A DNA stretch of 64,000 nucleotides from Cyrtodaria siliqua (GCA_037043455.1 JAWPHD010005115.1:1-64000); one strand, 5' to 3'. Positions 1-11,204 are shown, numbered from the stretch's first letter. Numbers and translations are program-made. The notes: a model not told the origin generated them from the letters alone.

Positions 1-504
1 ATCCTTTGGTAAGATCAATTAAGCCAATAAACTGTTTTCAAATAACAGTTTCACCCACTTTCCCCCAAGGCTATTAATCCAGGTCTAATTCAGGTATGTC
101 ACGTGACGATCTCGCAAGTCACGAGATAATAACATCAACAAAAGGAAATGGATCGATGATTTTCGAAAAATCGATTTTAGCAATTTTACGGGAGTTTTTC
201 ACACAATTCCGTGGGGCCGGGAGGAGGGTTAGAATTCCGTGAGATTTCATCTCACGCTGTGAGGTATCACATGTATGCTGGTAAAAGTATGTGTGTGATT
301 TATAGTTCTTACTTTTGTTGTTGTATGGGGGACTGGTAAAAGTATATGGGCGATTTATCAGGGGCGTAGCTTGGCTGAATATGATGTGTAGGCCGAGTTC
401 TAGTCGGGTCGGGGCGCATGCTTCCCCGGAACCTTTAACCTTCAACCAATGGTCACATTAAAACATTAAATTTTAAGATCAAATTCCCATTATTAGTGCT
501 GTAC
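1..504. other. Stretch with no recognised gene
   Basis: I see no exon, RNA gene or transposon end here. The only long open frame (119-445, minus) has no recognisable domain and no splice context. This is probably intron of the large minus-strand gene, because its GTPase exons stop at 1832 with a good splice donor and the GTPase domain is incomplete. Confidence 0.4.
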
Positions 505-512
505 TAATAACA

Positions 513-820
513 GGGTTCCCACCCTTATTAGAAGGCCAAATTCAAGGACTCTTCAAGGACTGTTTTTTCCAAAATTCAAGGACTAATAGTCGCGCTTTTT
601 TCGGTATGGATGTACAATGTAATGCCCAAAACAATCAAACAACAAAGCTACAAATATTGCAGGAACGCACAACCAATAGCCATTTTTGGGATGAACAGAA
701 AAAATCCAGAATTTAAAGACGTTCAAGTACCTTATCAGATTTTCAAGCACTCTCCAGACCTTGAATTTTTTTTTCAATTTCAAGTACTTTCAAGGATTTC
801 AAGGACCCGTGGGAACCTTG
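513..820. mobile_element. hAT-like MITE, 308 bp
   Basis: The ends are inverted copies: GGGTTCCCAC at the left and GTGGGAACCTTG at the right. The 8 bp TAATAACA lies directly on both sides (505-512 and 821-828), which fits hAT insertion. The interior is built from repeats of the phrase TTCAAGGACT and its relatives and has no coding capacity. It is a non-autonomous copy lying in an intron. The class call rests on duplication length and end sequence only. Confidence 0.75.
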
Positions 821-904
821 TAATAACATTCATTGAGGACATAATTTTTCGAGCAGTGTATTATTTTCTGATTTTGACCGGCCACAATTTCCTTTTATGA
901 ATTA

Positions 905-1697
905 CAGTCGAACCTCGATAGCTCGAACACCGGTGATTCGAATACCATCGGTAATTCGAACACATTTTCCGGTCCCGACACAACTCCTATATAATTCAAT
1001 GTAATTTAACCTCGATTATTCAAATATTATTTCTCGAATACCCCGGCTCGCTCGAATACTTTTTACGGTCCGAAGATCCATTTTTGTGTGAATTTAAACC
1101 TCGCTTAATCGAAGGTGATGATCCATTGCCATGAGACGTCGGCCATATTAGTTGTAATCGACGCGTATTTGTCTGTAGCAAGTTCGATCATAGTGCGAAA
1201 ACAGAGAAAGTTGGTTGTTAAAGGTGCGAACATTTATGATTGAAAAGCGATAATAGACAGATAAAATGTATGTTTAGTGAACTTCGTTTACTGTTAATTA
1301 CGATAAATTAAACATGGTTGATTTTCTAATTACATAATGTACGGAAACCAGTCTTACCTTGTTCTCATTATTCGGACTTCCGGAATGTTTGTTAAAATCT
1401 ATTAGTGTGATATTTCTTTAAATAAATGATAAAACAAACACTTTATTGCAGTTTTTCTTGTATTTTTAGTGTAACAATTACATGTTATATATCCGTTTTG
1501 AGGTTTAAACAAACATGCATGAACATAAAAAACATACCCAGAACGATACATCACGTACACAAGTAACACTATTTCGGGTGGTACACAAATTCGGATAGAT
1601 ATTTTGTTTTTTACCGTTACCTCGATGCCTCGAAGCCACCGATAATTCGAACATATCCTTATGGTCCCGCTGACTTCGAGCTATCGAGGTTCGACTG
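905..1697. mobile_element. pogo/Tigger-like MITE, 793 bp
   Basis: Both ends read CAGTCGAACCTCGATAGCTC inward, and TA flanks each side (903-904 and 1698-1699), as for Tc1/mariner/pogo elements. Sub-terminal phrases (GATTCGAATACCATCGG and ATAATTCGAACA) are also inverted. No transposase remnant is visible, so it is a deletion derivative or MITE. Confidence 0.85.
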
Positions 1698-1831
1698 TAT
1701 AAGAATTCTCAAAAACAATGATGGCACTTACACAAATCTGCAAGTAACTAGCACTTTCTACTTGCAGTGCTAAATATGAACCCTGGTACTTTGTTCGATA
1801 AATTGTTTGATAAATTGAACACAATACCTAC

Positions 1832-2044
1832 ATTGACAGACTTGATGGTCTTGATCTTGCCCAGCCAGTGTGTGACCGTGTTCATCCGTGACAAAACAGC
1901 AGATGTATCTATCCTCCCGTATACGGCCCGTATTTTGCAGTACGAGACGTATGAATCTGACGTTGGGTCGGGTTGGTTTTTCTTCACTTGACCGTCCAAG
2001 CCGGTCAGATCTTTTAGAAGAACATGGAGTTCATCAAACCATTC
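1832..2044 (-). CDS. SLIP-GC-like GTPase exon (most 3' exon in window)
   Basis: This exon begins after an acceptor (TTACTACCAG) and ends at AAT|GTAGGT. It gives 71 codons in phase 0, starting EWFDELHVLLKDLTG and ending near KIKTIKSVN. It follows directly on the EFLQKK end of the exon at 2843-3068, and the joined region resembles the segment after the P-loop and switch I in nuclear GTPase SLIP-GC (NUGGC) proteins, which are dynamin-like nuclear GTPases. The rest of the GTPase domain (DxxG and later motifs) must lie left of this window. The family match is from memory of the motif pattern. Confidence 0.7.
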
Positions 2045-2842
2045 CTGGTAGTAAAAATTTTTAAAATTAAGAAAATTATATACCTATGTACTATTTTATA
2101 TTTTTCCATAAAAAACACAAAACAAGAAACAATTGTCACCAGTAAGTAACAAATGCCCCCAAAGTGTGACCTTGACCTTTAAGGTAAGGACCTGATTCTT
2201 ATGCGTTACACACCTTCTCAGTGTGATTAACATTTGGGTGAAGTTTCATGAAATTACCTTCAGTACTTTCAAAGTTATGGCTGGGACACGATTGTTTCGA
2301 ACAGGCAAGCGGACGCTGCGATAACTATATGCCTCCCTTCCAGGGGCACAAAAAGATAAGGGTTAACTATCCAGCAAGCTATACTGTTAATTTCATATTT
2401 CTCAATATTTGCCTCTGACAGTGTGTAGTTTCATTTTAAAGTTTGACGCTTTTCAACCTCAACACTTCTATTATAAGAAATAAAAGGTTTTGTTGTAGTT
2501 CGAAAACTTTTGAGTAAGCTTCTTTGCAGTGTTCTAGAAAAACATGATTATTTTGGTTAATGTTTCATATTTGTTTGGTGTTTGACGTCATTTTCAGCAC
2601 ATTTTAGGCTATGTATGACAGTAAATTTTTAGTTGTGGAGGCAGACCACCCGCTTATTCCTGGGTAGAGCCAGTTCTATATATCTCCCTTTATCCATTAG
2701 AGCTGACACTTTCTCACAGGTCTAGCTCTGTGCGATACAAACCCACAGCGATGAGATGAGAGAACGTTTTTGTCACTGCATCTTTATCCTTTCAGCCATC
2801 GATAGCTAAGGTTTAAGATAAGATAGCTTCTAATCTACCTAC
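2045..2842. other. Intron, 798 nt, with a repeat fragment
   Basis: This intron of the large minus-strand gene is bounded by GTAGGT and CTACCAG. Positions about 2140-2345 hold a piece of the common dispersed repeat with the phrases GTGACCTTGACCTTTAAGG and GAAGTTTCATGAAAT, ending at CTATATGCCTCCCTTC. A related end closes the larger array at 47100-48310. Nothing coding was seen. Confidence 0.55.
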
Positions 2843-3068
2843 CTTTTTCTGTAAAAACTCAATATCTGCCTCAAAGTTAGTGCTTCGTGTGTTCTCAACA
2901 ACTTCCACAACGACAGCTGTACATGCCCTCATGCCCGAGGTTGGAAGGACACTTCTGTGATCCAAGATGGCGTTCATCAGACTTGACTTTCCCGACCCGG
3001 TGTCGCCGACCACGGCAATAATCGTCTTGGGGAACATAAGCTTAGCTTCTACCTCAGATAACTCTTGT
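2843..3068 (-). CDS. SLIP-GC-like GTPase exon with P-loop
   Basis: The exon starts after ATAATTCCAG and ends AAG|GTAGGT. It contributes one base completing an Arg codon and then 75 codons. It reads KLMFPKTIIAVVGDTGSGKS, with the Walker A/G1 motif GDTGSGKS, then LMNAILDHRSVLP and TSGMRACTAVVVEV, which carries the likely switch I threonine, and ends EADIEFLQKK. This pattern is typical of the nuclear GTPase SLIP-GC (NUGGC) branch of dynamin-like GTPases. The domain would bind and hydrolyse GTP; cellular role in this animal is unknown. Phase and sequence connect it to the exons at 4543 and 1832. Confidence 0.9.
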
Positions 3069-3305
3069 CTGGAATTATAGTATGGATATGTTAAAGGCAA
3101 GTCCCTATTTAAATGATAGGGATAGGTAAGGCACACAATCATTTTCCAAATAAATACCCAGTTAAATAAACCAGCAGTGTGTCCCCTTGCAGTCCTGGCT
3201 AAAAATGACAAAACAGCATGCTTTCTCCTTAATTGTCAATATTATACCTCACATAAAACGCCCATGCTAAATCCCCATAGACAACAATGTGTAATTTCTT
3301 ACTAT

Positions 3306-3815
3306 CTCACGCGAGGGTGATAGTACAGGGTGATAGTAAAATGCAGGGTGATAGTAAAAAATTATCACATGCGCAGCTTTGATGCACGTTGGAGTGTGAA
3401 CTGTTTTGGTGACGTCATTGGCTCAATATGGTAAAATGTTATTTTTATTTCATCATAACTTCAAAAGTACTTGACCGATGTTAACAAACTACCACTCATT
3501 TCCTTAGTTACGTTATTTACAAGCCAATGCTATAACTTTCATGGATACATTTTGAAAAAAGTTGTTTTTGAAAGAAAAGAAAATAAGAAAAAATCCGGCA
3601 AAGTTAAATCTGTACTGAAAATTAACCTTATTTTGGCATGAGCGATTTTCGGTATAATAAAATAAATATCACATTCATGAGAGGGTGATAGTAAGAATGT
3701 TAACCCTTCGGATATTGATTATCACCCTCGGCTTCGCCTCGGGCGATAATCATATCCTCAGGGTGAACATTGTTACTATCATCCTCTCATGAATGTGACA
3801 TTTATATAATATTAC
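3306..3815. repeat. Fold-back repeat with 155-bp palindrome
   Basis: Positions about 3658-3812 form a near-perfect palindrome centred near 3735. The left arm reads CACATTCATGAGAGGGTGAT and the right arm is its inverse, and a nested hairpin GATTATCACCCTCGG / CCGAGGGTGATAATC sits at the centre. Related GGGTGATAGTA phrases also occur at 3315-3356, suggesting a degenerate outer copy. It is probably a fold-back transposon in the intron 3069-4542. No coding potential is seen. Confidence 0.65.
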
Positions 3816-3922
3816 AGTCATCTGAGGCTACTTAAAAGTATTCTTTGGCCTTACCACTTAATATTAGCTCCAGAACTATGACAAAGTGTGTTATTTTCAA
3901 ATGTAGACTAATTTCTGTATAA

Positions 3923-4198
3923 GGCCAAAAATAACAACTGTGTTTCCGGTGGCCCGACCGACCCTATTTTTAAGGGGCCGACCCTAAAACTGTTTACGAT
4001 TTTTTTTTTATTGTTCTGAACAATGATTTATCACAATATATCGAGGTAAACTGACATCACAGAGAAATTTTCAGTTGTATCATCGTATGGGGTTTTATGA
4101 TATAAATACATGAAGAATCTCACAAAAGCTCAAAAAAAAAGAAAGAAAAAGAAAATGCCTGCCTACCTACCCTATTTTTTTACAGCATGCAATAGGCC
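3923..4198. mobile_element. Harbinger-like MITE, 276 bp (GGCC family)
   Basis: It begins GGCCAAAAATAACAACTGTG and ends AGCATGCAATAGGCC, with TAA on both sides (3920-3922 and 4199-4201). The interior carries the family phrases CCCGACCGACCCTATTTTTA and CTACCTACCCTATTTTTTT. The same family recurs at 5296, 31612-31947, 32166-32436, 54077-56000 and in part at 38805. Three-base duplications and GGCC ends fit PIF/Harbinger, but no transposase was found. Confidence 0.75.
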
Positions 4199-4542
4199 TA
4201 ACCAGAAGTAAATCTCAAGCCCAGTTCATGAAATAAAACGTCAAAATGACATGCCTTCATAATGTTCTGGGGGAAACCCTAAAACATCTTTTCAAACTAA
4301 AACTATACTGTTAAATATAGATATTAGACAGGTCATATGAGCACTTCTTTGAATTGATTGCGCCACTACCGACCTTTTACATTTCTGTTGTTTCTCAAAA
4401 CTTATTTCTCAGCAGACAATATGAAATGGATATGAAATAAATGACAGCACTAGAGCAGCCATAAGAACCATTCAGTTGACAACGAAAATATTTCTGAACT
4501 TTGTGTCAGGGAAGTAACTGCTAAATATAAAAGAAAGCTCAC

Positions 4543-4626
4543 CGCCACGCCTGCACCCTGGGATTATGTTTCAGCGAGATTCCCGAGTCAAATGTTTCCT
4601 TCAGCTTACTGATGACTTCCTTACAC
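4543..4626 (-). CDS. SLIP-GC-like GTPase exon, N-terminal helical part
   Basis: The exon follows the acceptor TTTTCACCAG and ends GGCG|GTGAGC, giving 84 nt. It reads CKEVISKLKETFDSGISLKH followed by NPRVQAWR. The first base completes an Arg codon from the exon ending at 7015, and the last two bases are completed by the exon at 3068, so both phases fit. A helix of this kind ending in a Trp-containing segment lies just before the P-loop in SLIP-GC proteins. It therefore links the acidic exon to the GTPase domain. Confidence 0.8.
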
Positions 4627-5102
4627 CTGGTGAAAATACATAAACGTGTACAGATTATGCTTTTTTTCAGAATAACACATAGAGCCAGAATACATTTCCA
4701 ATTTTAATGCCTACTTCGATATTAAATTAACTTTGATTCTACAAACTTCATGTGTGTAACAAGAGCGCCGCCTAAAGCATTATATGCCCGTTTCCTCCAG
4801 GTTATTATGTTAGTTAGGTCAAACGTTTATTTTACAACAACTGTAAAACTGGCCTATCACTTCTTCAAATCACTCTCGTTGTGTTATTACGTTAAAAGCA
4901 TTTCCAAGGTGTTAGGTCAACCCTGACCTTTGACCTTTAATAGGTATCCTCCTCCCACGCAGGGCAATGTACCTGTGAAGTTTCATGAGTTTAGTTTTTA
5001 TGGTTTTGAAGATTGATAACTGACAAGGAAGAACTGTATAAAGTTGCATGACCATAGGTCAATATTTTGCCAAGGTATGAGCTAAGTTATGTTGCAGTTT
5101 AA

Positions 5103-6748
5103 AGGGACATTGTCCGTAACTTTTAGCTTATAAAACACACACTAACTAGAAATTGTTATTGTCCATGGGACAAAAACGTATGGCTCCCCCACTCGCCCTA
5201 ACAGGCATAATTGACGACTCTAGGTCCAACCGTTCTCTATTGATCTGAGATTGTTTTGATATTCAATATCCCTGTGACTGTATCTGTATCAGTAAGGCCA
5301 CATCAAAAAATATGTGTGGTTCAGGTAACCCGACCGAACCTATTTTTTTAAGGGGCCGACCCGAAAACTTTTTATGCAAAAACTAAACAAAAAAACTAAA
5401 CAAAAAAAATTAAAAATTAAAAATTAAAAATTAAAAAAATCAAAAACAAATCAAAAAAAAAAAAATTAAAAGGAAAATTTAAAAAAAAATTAAACAAAAA
5501 AAACCCCAATAGGAGTCATCTACTGGTCATGACCGACCATCCTTCCAAGTTTGAGGACCCTAGGTCCAACCATTCTCTAGTTATTGATCGGACATCGTTT
5601 TGATAGTCAATGTCACCGCGACCTTGACCTTTGACCTAGTGACCTCAAAATCAATAGAGGTCATCTACTGGTCATGACCAACCATCCTTCCAAGTTTGAG
5701 GACCCTAGGTCCAACCATTCTCTAGTTATTGATCGGACATCGTTTTGATAGTCAATGTCACCGCAACCTTGACCTTTGACCTAGTGACCCCAAAATCAAT
5801 AGGGGTCATCTACTTGTCATGACCAACCATCCTTCCAAGTTTGAGGACCCTAGGTCCAACAATTCTCTAGTTATTGATCGGACATCGTTTTGATAGTCAA
5901 TGTCACCGCAACCTGACCTTTGACCTAGTGACCCCAAAATCAATAAGGGTCATCTACTTGTCATGACCAACCATCCTTCCAAGTTTGAGGACCCTAGGTC
6001 CAACCATTCTCTAGTTATTGATCGGACATCGTTTTGATAGTCAATGTCACCACAACCTTGACCTTTGACCTAGTGACCCCAAAATCAATAGGGGTCATCT
6101 ACTTGTCATGACCAACCATCCTTCCAAGTTTGAGGACCCTAGGTCCAACCATTCTCTAGTTATTGATCGGACATCGTTTGTGACACAGACCTACAGACAG
6201 ACCTACAGACAGAAAGCACAAAATCAATATAGCTCCCCTACCACACTTTGTGTGGGGGAGCCATAATTATGTTCGCAAACATTACACACCAAACATTATT
6301 GAATATTTACTAATTAAAAGACGGAATTCAATTGCGGTACAAAAAAAAGGGAAACCGCTTCGGGCGTTTGAACTCGCAGCCCAAACTAAAATTACATTCG
6401 CGGTAATAATAGTGAGCATGAGCGTAAAGTAGTCGACATAGCTCCCGACTGAGCTAATCGGGCTATACGTATTACGCAATACATACTATGGTGAAAACCT
6501 AATGCGCTAATGGAAGTCACGTGATCGCAGAAAGGGTAAATATGGTGGGTCCCACTTTATTTACAAATAACAATTAAAGCTTCTTTTCTTTTTTTTCCAA
6601 AGACCCGAAGTCTGTAGTAATACATTCGTGAGTTTAAAAAAAAAAAAAAGCATCTATGCTCATGTTTTCATGTATACATTTCACTGAATAAAAGTCAGAC
6701 GGTTATTTGGTTATGCTCAATATCTGCTTACTTACGGACAGTGTCCCT
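5103..6748. mobile_element. TTAA-inserting DNA transposon, 1.65 kb, with nested array element
   Basis: The ends are AGGGACATTGTCCGTAA and its inverse TTACGGACAGTGTCCCT. TTAA flanks both sides (5099-5102 and 6749-6752), as for piggyBac- or Kolobok-type insertions. The flanks join into the dispersed repeat with the phrase TTGCAG..AAGTTTTATGA that is uninterrupted near 21177, which supports the boundaries. A truncated GGCC-family MITE (from 5296) and an A-rich tract (5380-5510) lie inside, and most of the rest is the tandem-array element at 5175-6268. No transposase is seen. Confidence 0.65.
5175..6268. repeat. Tandem-array element, about 146-bp units
   Basis: About four and a half near-identical units fill 5512-6180, each with the phrases TCATGACCAACCATCCTTCC, TTGATCGGACATCGTTTTGA and TTGACCTTTGACCTAGTGAC. 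The array is closed by inverted ends TATGGCTCCCCCAC (left, 5179) and GTGGGGGAGCCATA (right, 6268). This is the architecture of tandem-repeat-bearing MITEs known from bivalves. No protein is encoded. Confidence 0.7.
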
Positions 6749-6759
6749 TTAAAGTTTTA

Positions 6760-7000
6760 TGAAAAGGGGCATACCTCTGCCAAAATGAAAGTCAAAGTTA
6801 TTGGACATTGGTAACGACATTCCTTTGGTTAAGATGAAGATATGTGTGAAGTTTCATGAACATAGATCAAATACTTTTCAAGTTATAGCCAATGTTACGT
6901 TGCAGATTAAAGTGTGACGGACGAACGGAGGACGGATGCCGATGATGGACGACAGACAAAGTGATCCCTAAGTGTCTCCCATGCTATGAAGGCGACACAA
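6760..7000. repeat. Dispersed repeat (GAAGTTTCATGAACAT family)
   Basis: The stretch carries GGGGCATACCTCTGCCAAAA, GTGTGAAGTTTCATGAACAT and ACTTTTCAAGTTATAGCC, then a GACGGACGAACGGAGG tail and AGTGTCTCCCATGCTA. Copies of the same family occur at 4970-5097, 21120-21375 and 28520-28755. It lies in the intron 4627-7014 of the large gene, directly beside the donor at 7014. Confidence 0.6.
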
Positions 7001-7014
7001 TAATTCATACACAC

Positions 7015-10000
7015 CTGTTGACATGAGTGTCTACGTTTTGCAACATCATCCTGGCTGCAGTCTTCATCTGGCTTCTCTCAGCATTAAACACCTCCAGCTC
7101 CATTCCCTGACTAGAGTTGAGTGGTGGACTCAGCAGAGTTTCTTCCAATTGCTCTTCTTTCATCGCTTTCTTGGCCCTCAACTTGGCCAACAGATCTTTG
7201 GCTTTACTACGAGACGAGGACGACCTTGTTTTCTCACTGACCTTTCCCTCTAACTGGTCGGTGATCCGCGATACCTGCGACATTGAATACCTGTCAAATT
7301 CGGGAGTTTGGGAATTGTCCATAAGCTGTGTGCTTGAGAAGTCATCAGGGGAACGTTTACTATTGCTTCCAGGTGTGGCCAAGTGACTAGACCTTGATAC
7401 GGCTACCGGCGTTTTGAAAGATGTGACAGAGAGCTGAGCATCTTTTGAGGGTGTTGTGGTAAAAAAAATGTCCAATGTTTTCTGCTGTTTTTGGTTATTT
7501 TGTGAAATGTCTTCATCAAAGACACATTTTCTCTTTGCAGGTAATTTCATAATCTTTTCATTCACAGTTTCATCTTTCAACCCGACAACTTCCAACTTTT
7601 TATTATCGTATTTATCAGCAGGTTCACCACAAACATCAACAGTATCTAAATTGTCTGATTTTCCTTCAACATTAGAAGCAATGTCATCATTTCCATCAAT
7701 ACTTTCACCAAAATCAAAATCAATGTTTTCTTCTGCACTTTCAATGTCTTCAGTTTTATCATCTCCAAAATTACTCTTCACACTGTCGTCATCTGATACA
7801 TGATCAGTGATACTGTCAAGGGAAACATCATCATTATCAGGGTTGATCTCTTTCCCACCATCCTCATAACAATCAAAGTCAATATCAATACTTCCATTGT
7901 CCTCATCATCTTCAATACTTATTATATCATCCATTTCATCATCTTCATTATCACTAAGTTCATCATCCTCCCCATCATCATCTAGATGAGTAAAGTCTAT
8001 CTCTGGCGATGCAAAATCATCATCTTCATCATCTGAAAACTTACAACTCAGATTGTCGATAACTTTCTCTTTTCCAAATTTGCTTGCTAAGTTCACAACA
8101 GTGTCATTTTCTTGTTTAGCTATTACTGGCGACTGATTCTGACTTACTGCTATCTCACTGGTTCCCAGTCTTCCCACAATAGGTGACAGCTTTTGTGAAG
8201 ATTGGTTCCCACTATCAACTGATTTCTGAGGTGTTCTGGGAGGAACTGGTTTCCAGCTTGTGTAAAGTATCTCATCGTCACTGTCTATTCCCTCATCTGT
8301 GTAACATACACTCGCTTCAACAATGTCAGACGACACATCTAGTTCTTCTTGTTCATTCTTAATTGTTTTGGTATCCAGCTGCCAGTCATTTTCATCAAAA
8401 CATGGTGATGTTTCTATTTCAACTTCATACGGTTCTAAAATAGCTTTATTTTCTTCAGCTGTTATCTTATCCAAGTCATTGCATTTACTTTCATACAGAT
8501 TAGTCTCATCAACTTCATTGGTTTTGTCCTCAATGTCAGTGGTCTGCTTGGAAGCAGGTACATTGCTATCAATACTTAAGCTACATTTTTCTTCTTGTGA
8601 ATCATTATTTTTAGTAGCATCATCTTTGGTTTGTTCATGGATTTCAATGCTCTCCATAATTTCAGTTTTCTCAACTTGTATCGCAAGAGGTTTCTCTTCC
8701 ATTGCATCAACTTGTATCTCAAGAGGTTTCTCTTTGATTGCATCAACTTGTCTCTCCAGAGGTGTCTCTTCGATTGTAATTTTATCAGATTCTTCAGAAT
8801 CAGCGCAATTGTCTTCCAGCATAATTTTATCAATAGTTGCGTCCTTAAAGGTCAATTCAGTTTCAGTTTTACCCCCTTGGAAATCCACCATTTCCTCAGA
8901 AATTGATTCTATCACTTGATCTGCTTCATTTAAATTCTCACTAATACTACCAGCCTGTTCACAAGGACCATCCAACTTGAGAAGATTGTATTTGCCTACA
9001 GTATCGGGCACATAGAAATAACTGTTACTGGACTTGTCGTTTAGTTTGTACTTCTTTTTTGATGACCAAAAATTCAGAAACTTCTTGAAATGATGCTTAA
9101 TCTTCTCACAGTTTGTTTTGTTCATGGGCGATTGCTTAGACTCGATTGCACTTTCATGACTATCAAACTGTGATACTGCTTCTCCAGAACTCTGACCTAA
9201 AGATGCCATTTCCTTCCCAGAGCAAGTTCTCTTTCTTGATCTAGAACTTTCATATTCAGTATCATTGCTCTCCATTTCATCTGTCATCTTTCTTTTACGC
9301 ACAATATTACCTTCAGTTGTGACTCCATTGCTTGTTGAATCCATACTGTGGGAGTTCCCTGTATCTGTTAATTCTGCATGGAATAGGTTTTTATCGTCAC
9401 AATTTTCATTGCGATCAGACAGACTAACCATTTCTCTATTATTCTCATCGATGCAACACAAATTTGGGTTATTTTTATGGTTATCATCAGCCAGTTTTCC
9501 ATAATTAGTATCAGAACATTCCTGTTTGCTATCATCTAGATTAATTCCCTCTTCATTTGTATCTGGCATATTGTCTTCTATTTCATTTTCATTGATATCT
9601 TTGTCTTCATTAGTTTTCCATTTCATTATATTTTCTTCCATTAATGAATCTGCATCAATACAGTTTTCACACATAGTTTTATCTTCAATATTTTCTTCAT
9701 TCTTAATACTCGAAACTAAACATTTGTCTATATTATCAATTTCATGTTCCTTTGATACTTTTTCGGATTCATTTTTTTTTGATACCTTCGTCTTCATCAC
9801 TTTCCTGTTTCGTTGCATCTTCTTCTGATACTGAATCTGCATCTATGCAGCTTTCATATACAGTTTTGTCTTCACTATTTTGTTCATCTTTACTACTCGA
9901 AACTGAACATCTGTCTATATTATCAGTTTCATGTTCCTTTGATACTTCCTCCGATGCAGAATTTCCATTTTCGCAGCTTTCATAAACTGTTTCATCCAAT

Positions 10001-10629
10001 GTTTCCATTTCATCTTCCTCATACTCATCGCCATATTCCATGGAATCTGAGAGAAATAAACCGGGTCTTTCTTCTTCATCATTGTCTTGCAAATCGTAAT
10101 CAATTGAATCTGAGAATACCAATCCAGTCTGGACATTCGAGTCATTTCTATCACGTGTTTTCTTCATCATTTCCATTTGCATATTTCTCTTCAAAAACGG
10201 TACTGTTGATACCCTTTTCCACCCCTGCACTTGTGTTTGTTTGTTTAGTGGATATTATAACACACTCATGTTCATCGTCTTCTAAACTTTTATTGTCAAA
10301 TGATACATCTGTTTTATTATCTGGGTATTCATCCTTAATTCTCTCGAATTTCTCCTCAATTTCAACCTCTCCCTCAGAACTGGCATTTATTAAATCTACA
10401 ACTGTTGAACTACTACTGCTCAAAACTCTGCTATCCCGTTCAACAGTATTTTTAGATTTACTCTCAACTTCTGAATCTACATCAACAGACTTTTCCACCA
10501 CTGCTAACCTGTTCTCTAGTGTATTACTATTAGACTCTATACACATATCTCCAACACATTGATCACTATCACAATTCTGACAAGATTTGTCCAAATGAAA
10601 CGCCCCACCACATTCTAATGTAGCAGCAA
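7015..10629 (-). CDS. Long acidic exon of the large gene, with two frameshifts
   Basis: About 1,200 codons rich in Asp, Glu, Ser and Asn precede the GTPase exons, ending SQMKTAARMMLQNVDTHVN at a donor AACAG|GTGTGT. Runs such as DDEDDDFASPE and DDEMDDIISIEDDED mark it as disordered and acidic. A basic segment near the 3' end (SSSSRSKAKDLLAKLRAKK) comes before the helix that leads into the GTPase. The reading frame changes twice, near 10165-10180 and in an A run near 9771-9779, so three overlapping frames cover it (10594-10151, 10230-9769 and 9842-7005). Single-base assembly errors or a decayed allele could explain this. About 60 residues with the phrase VSKEHE.DNID are duplicated in tandem across the second break. 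Confidence 0.65.
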
Positions 10630-10707
10630 CTGTAATTTTCTAGAATATATTCATCGTCTGAAATGGTGTGCTACTTTTTGGAACATTTTTTAACACTTCT
10701 GACATAC
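10630..10707 (-). other. Possible 78-nt mini-intron removing an in-frame TAG
   Basis: Reading on through this stretch meets a TAG at 10640-10642. However, a strong donor (CAAGAAA|GTATGT at 10707) and an acceptor (AAAATTACAG ending at 10630) enclose exactly 78 nt. Removing it keeps the frame and avoids the stop. Without splicing the product would end soon after the IBD-like domain. Both outcomes are possible, and the splice is my inference. Confidence 0.45.
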
Positions 10708-10834
10708 TTTCTTGCAGATTACTTTCATCAGATTGCATTGGTAATCCATCTTTTACTAATAACAAATTCTTGAATTTTTTAAATATGCTCTCTGCCTTTT
10801 TCCTGATCTGATCACTGTCTCTGTATTTTCGACA
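10708..10834 (-). CDS. Large gene exon: end of LEDGF-IBD/TFIIS-N-like domain
   Basis: The exon starts after AATCTTTTTCAG with CRKYRDSDQIRKKAESIFKK and continues FKNLLLVKDGLP. It completes a three-exon helical domain with the exons at 22601 and 24407. The pattern, with two long helices, a (C/R)RKY-type turn and a final helix ending KFKN(L/M), resembles the integrase-binding domain of LEDGF/HRP2 and the related TFIIS N-terminal fold. In known proteins this domain binds short motifs in transcription-elongation and chromatin partners. The 8.3-kb element is inserted only 55 bp upstream of this exon. Confidence 0.75.
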
Positions 10835-10882
10835 CTGAAAAAGATTTGTTACATTATTATTTAACAAGAGCTGTCGGAGGAA

Positions 10883-10888
10883 CAGCGC
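10883..10888. repeat. Target-site duplication CAGCGC, left
   Basis: The six bases CAGCGC flank the element start here and recur directly after its right end at 19179-19184. A related repeat at 33108-33210 reads GAGAACAGCGCAGCTCG without interruption, so it represents the unoccupied site. Confidence 0.9.
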
Positions 10889-11204
10889 ATATATATGTAT
10901 TATGGGCGTGCTGGCTCACAGAGATATTCCCATTTCAATTCTTATTTCACCATGTTAAAAAAATCTCAAAACTCTTCTCAAATTTTTCTACTTCCTGCCT
11001 TTTTTTGTAAAATTTACAAAGGTACCCCGAAATTTAAAATTTATAATCAAGGTTATAAGAATTAAACTATATATATTGAATACGTCTGAATTTTAAACAT
11101 TCTTTATTATAATCCTTATAATACCAATAATCTTTAATTTGTCTAACTGATTGAGCACCACATTTACAACAAATTTGAAATTGGGCAGTAGTACCCAATC
11201 CACA
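10889..11204. repeat. Left terminal inverted repeat, 316 bp
   Basis: This matches the inverse of 18863-19178. The first 290 bp differ at only a few positions (for example at 10910, 10952 and 10976), and the last 26 bp are more diverged. The inner part is coding, because it contains the C-terminal half of the cysteine-rich small protein. The near identity suggests recent insertion or homogenisation between the ends. Confidence 0.9.

Noticed and set aside
583..900. Overlapping small ORFs on both strands
   Set aside because: They lie within the hAT-like MITE at 513-820 and show no domain.
7023..10562. Plus-strand Ser/Phe-rich frames across the acidic exon
   Set aside because: They are antisense to Asp/Glu-rich codons and have no start or splice support.
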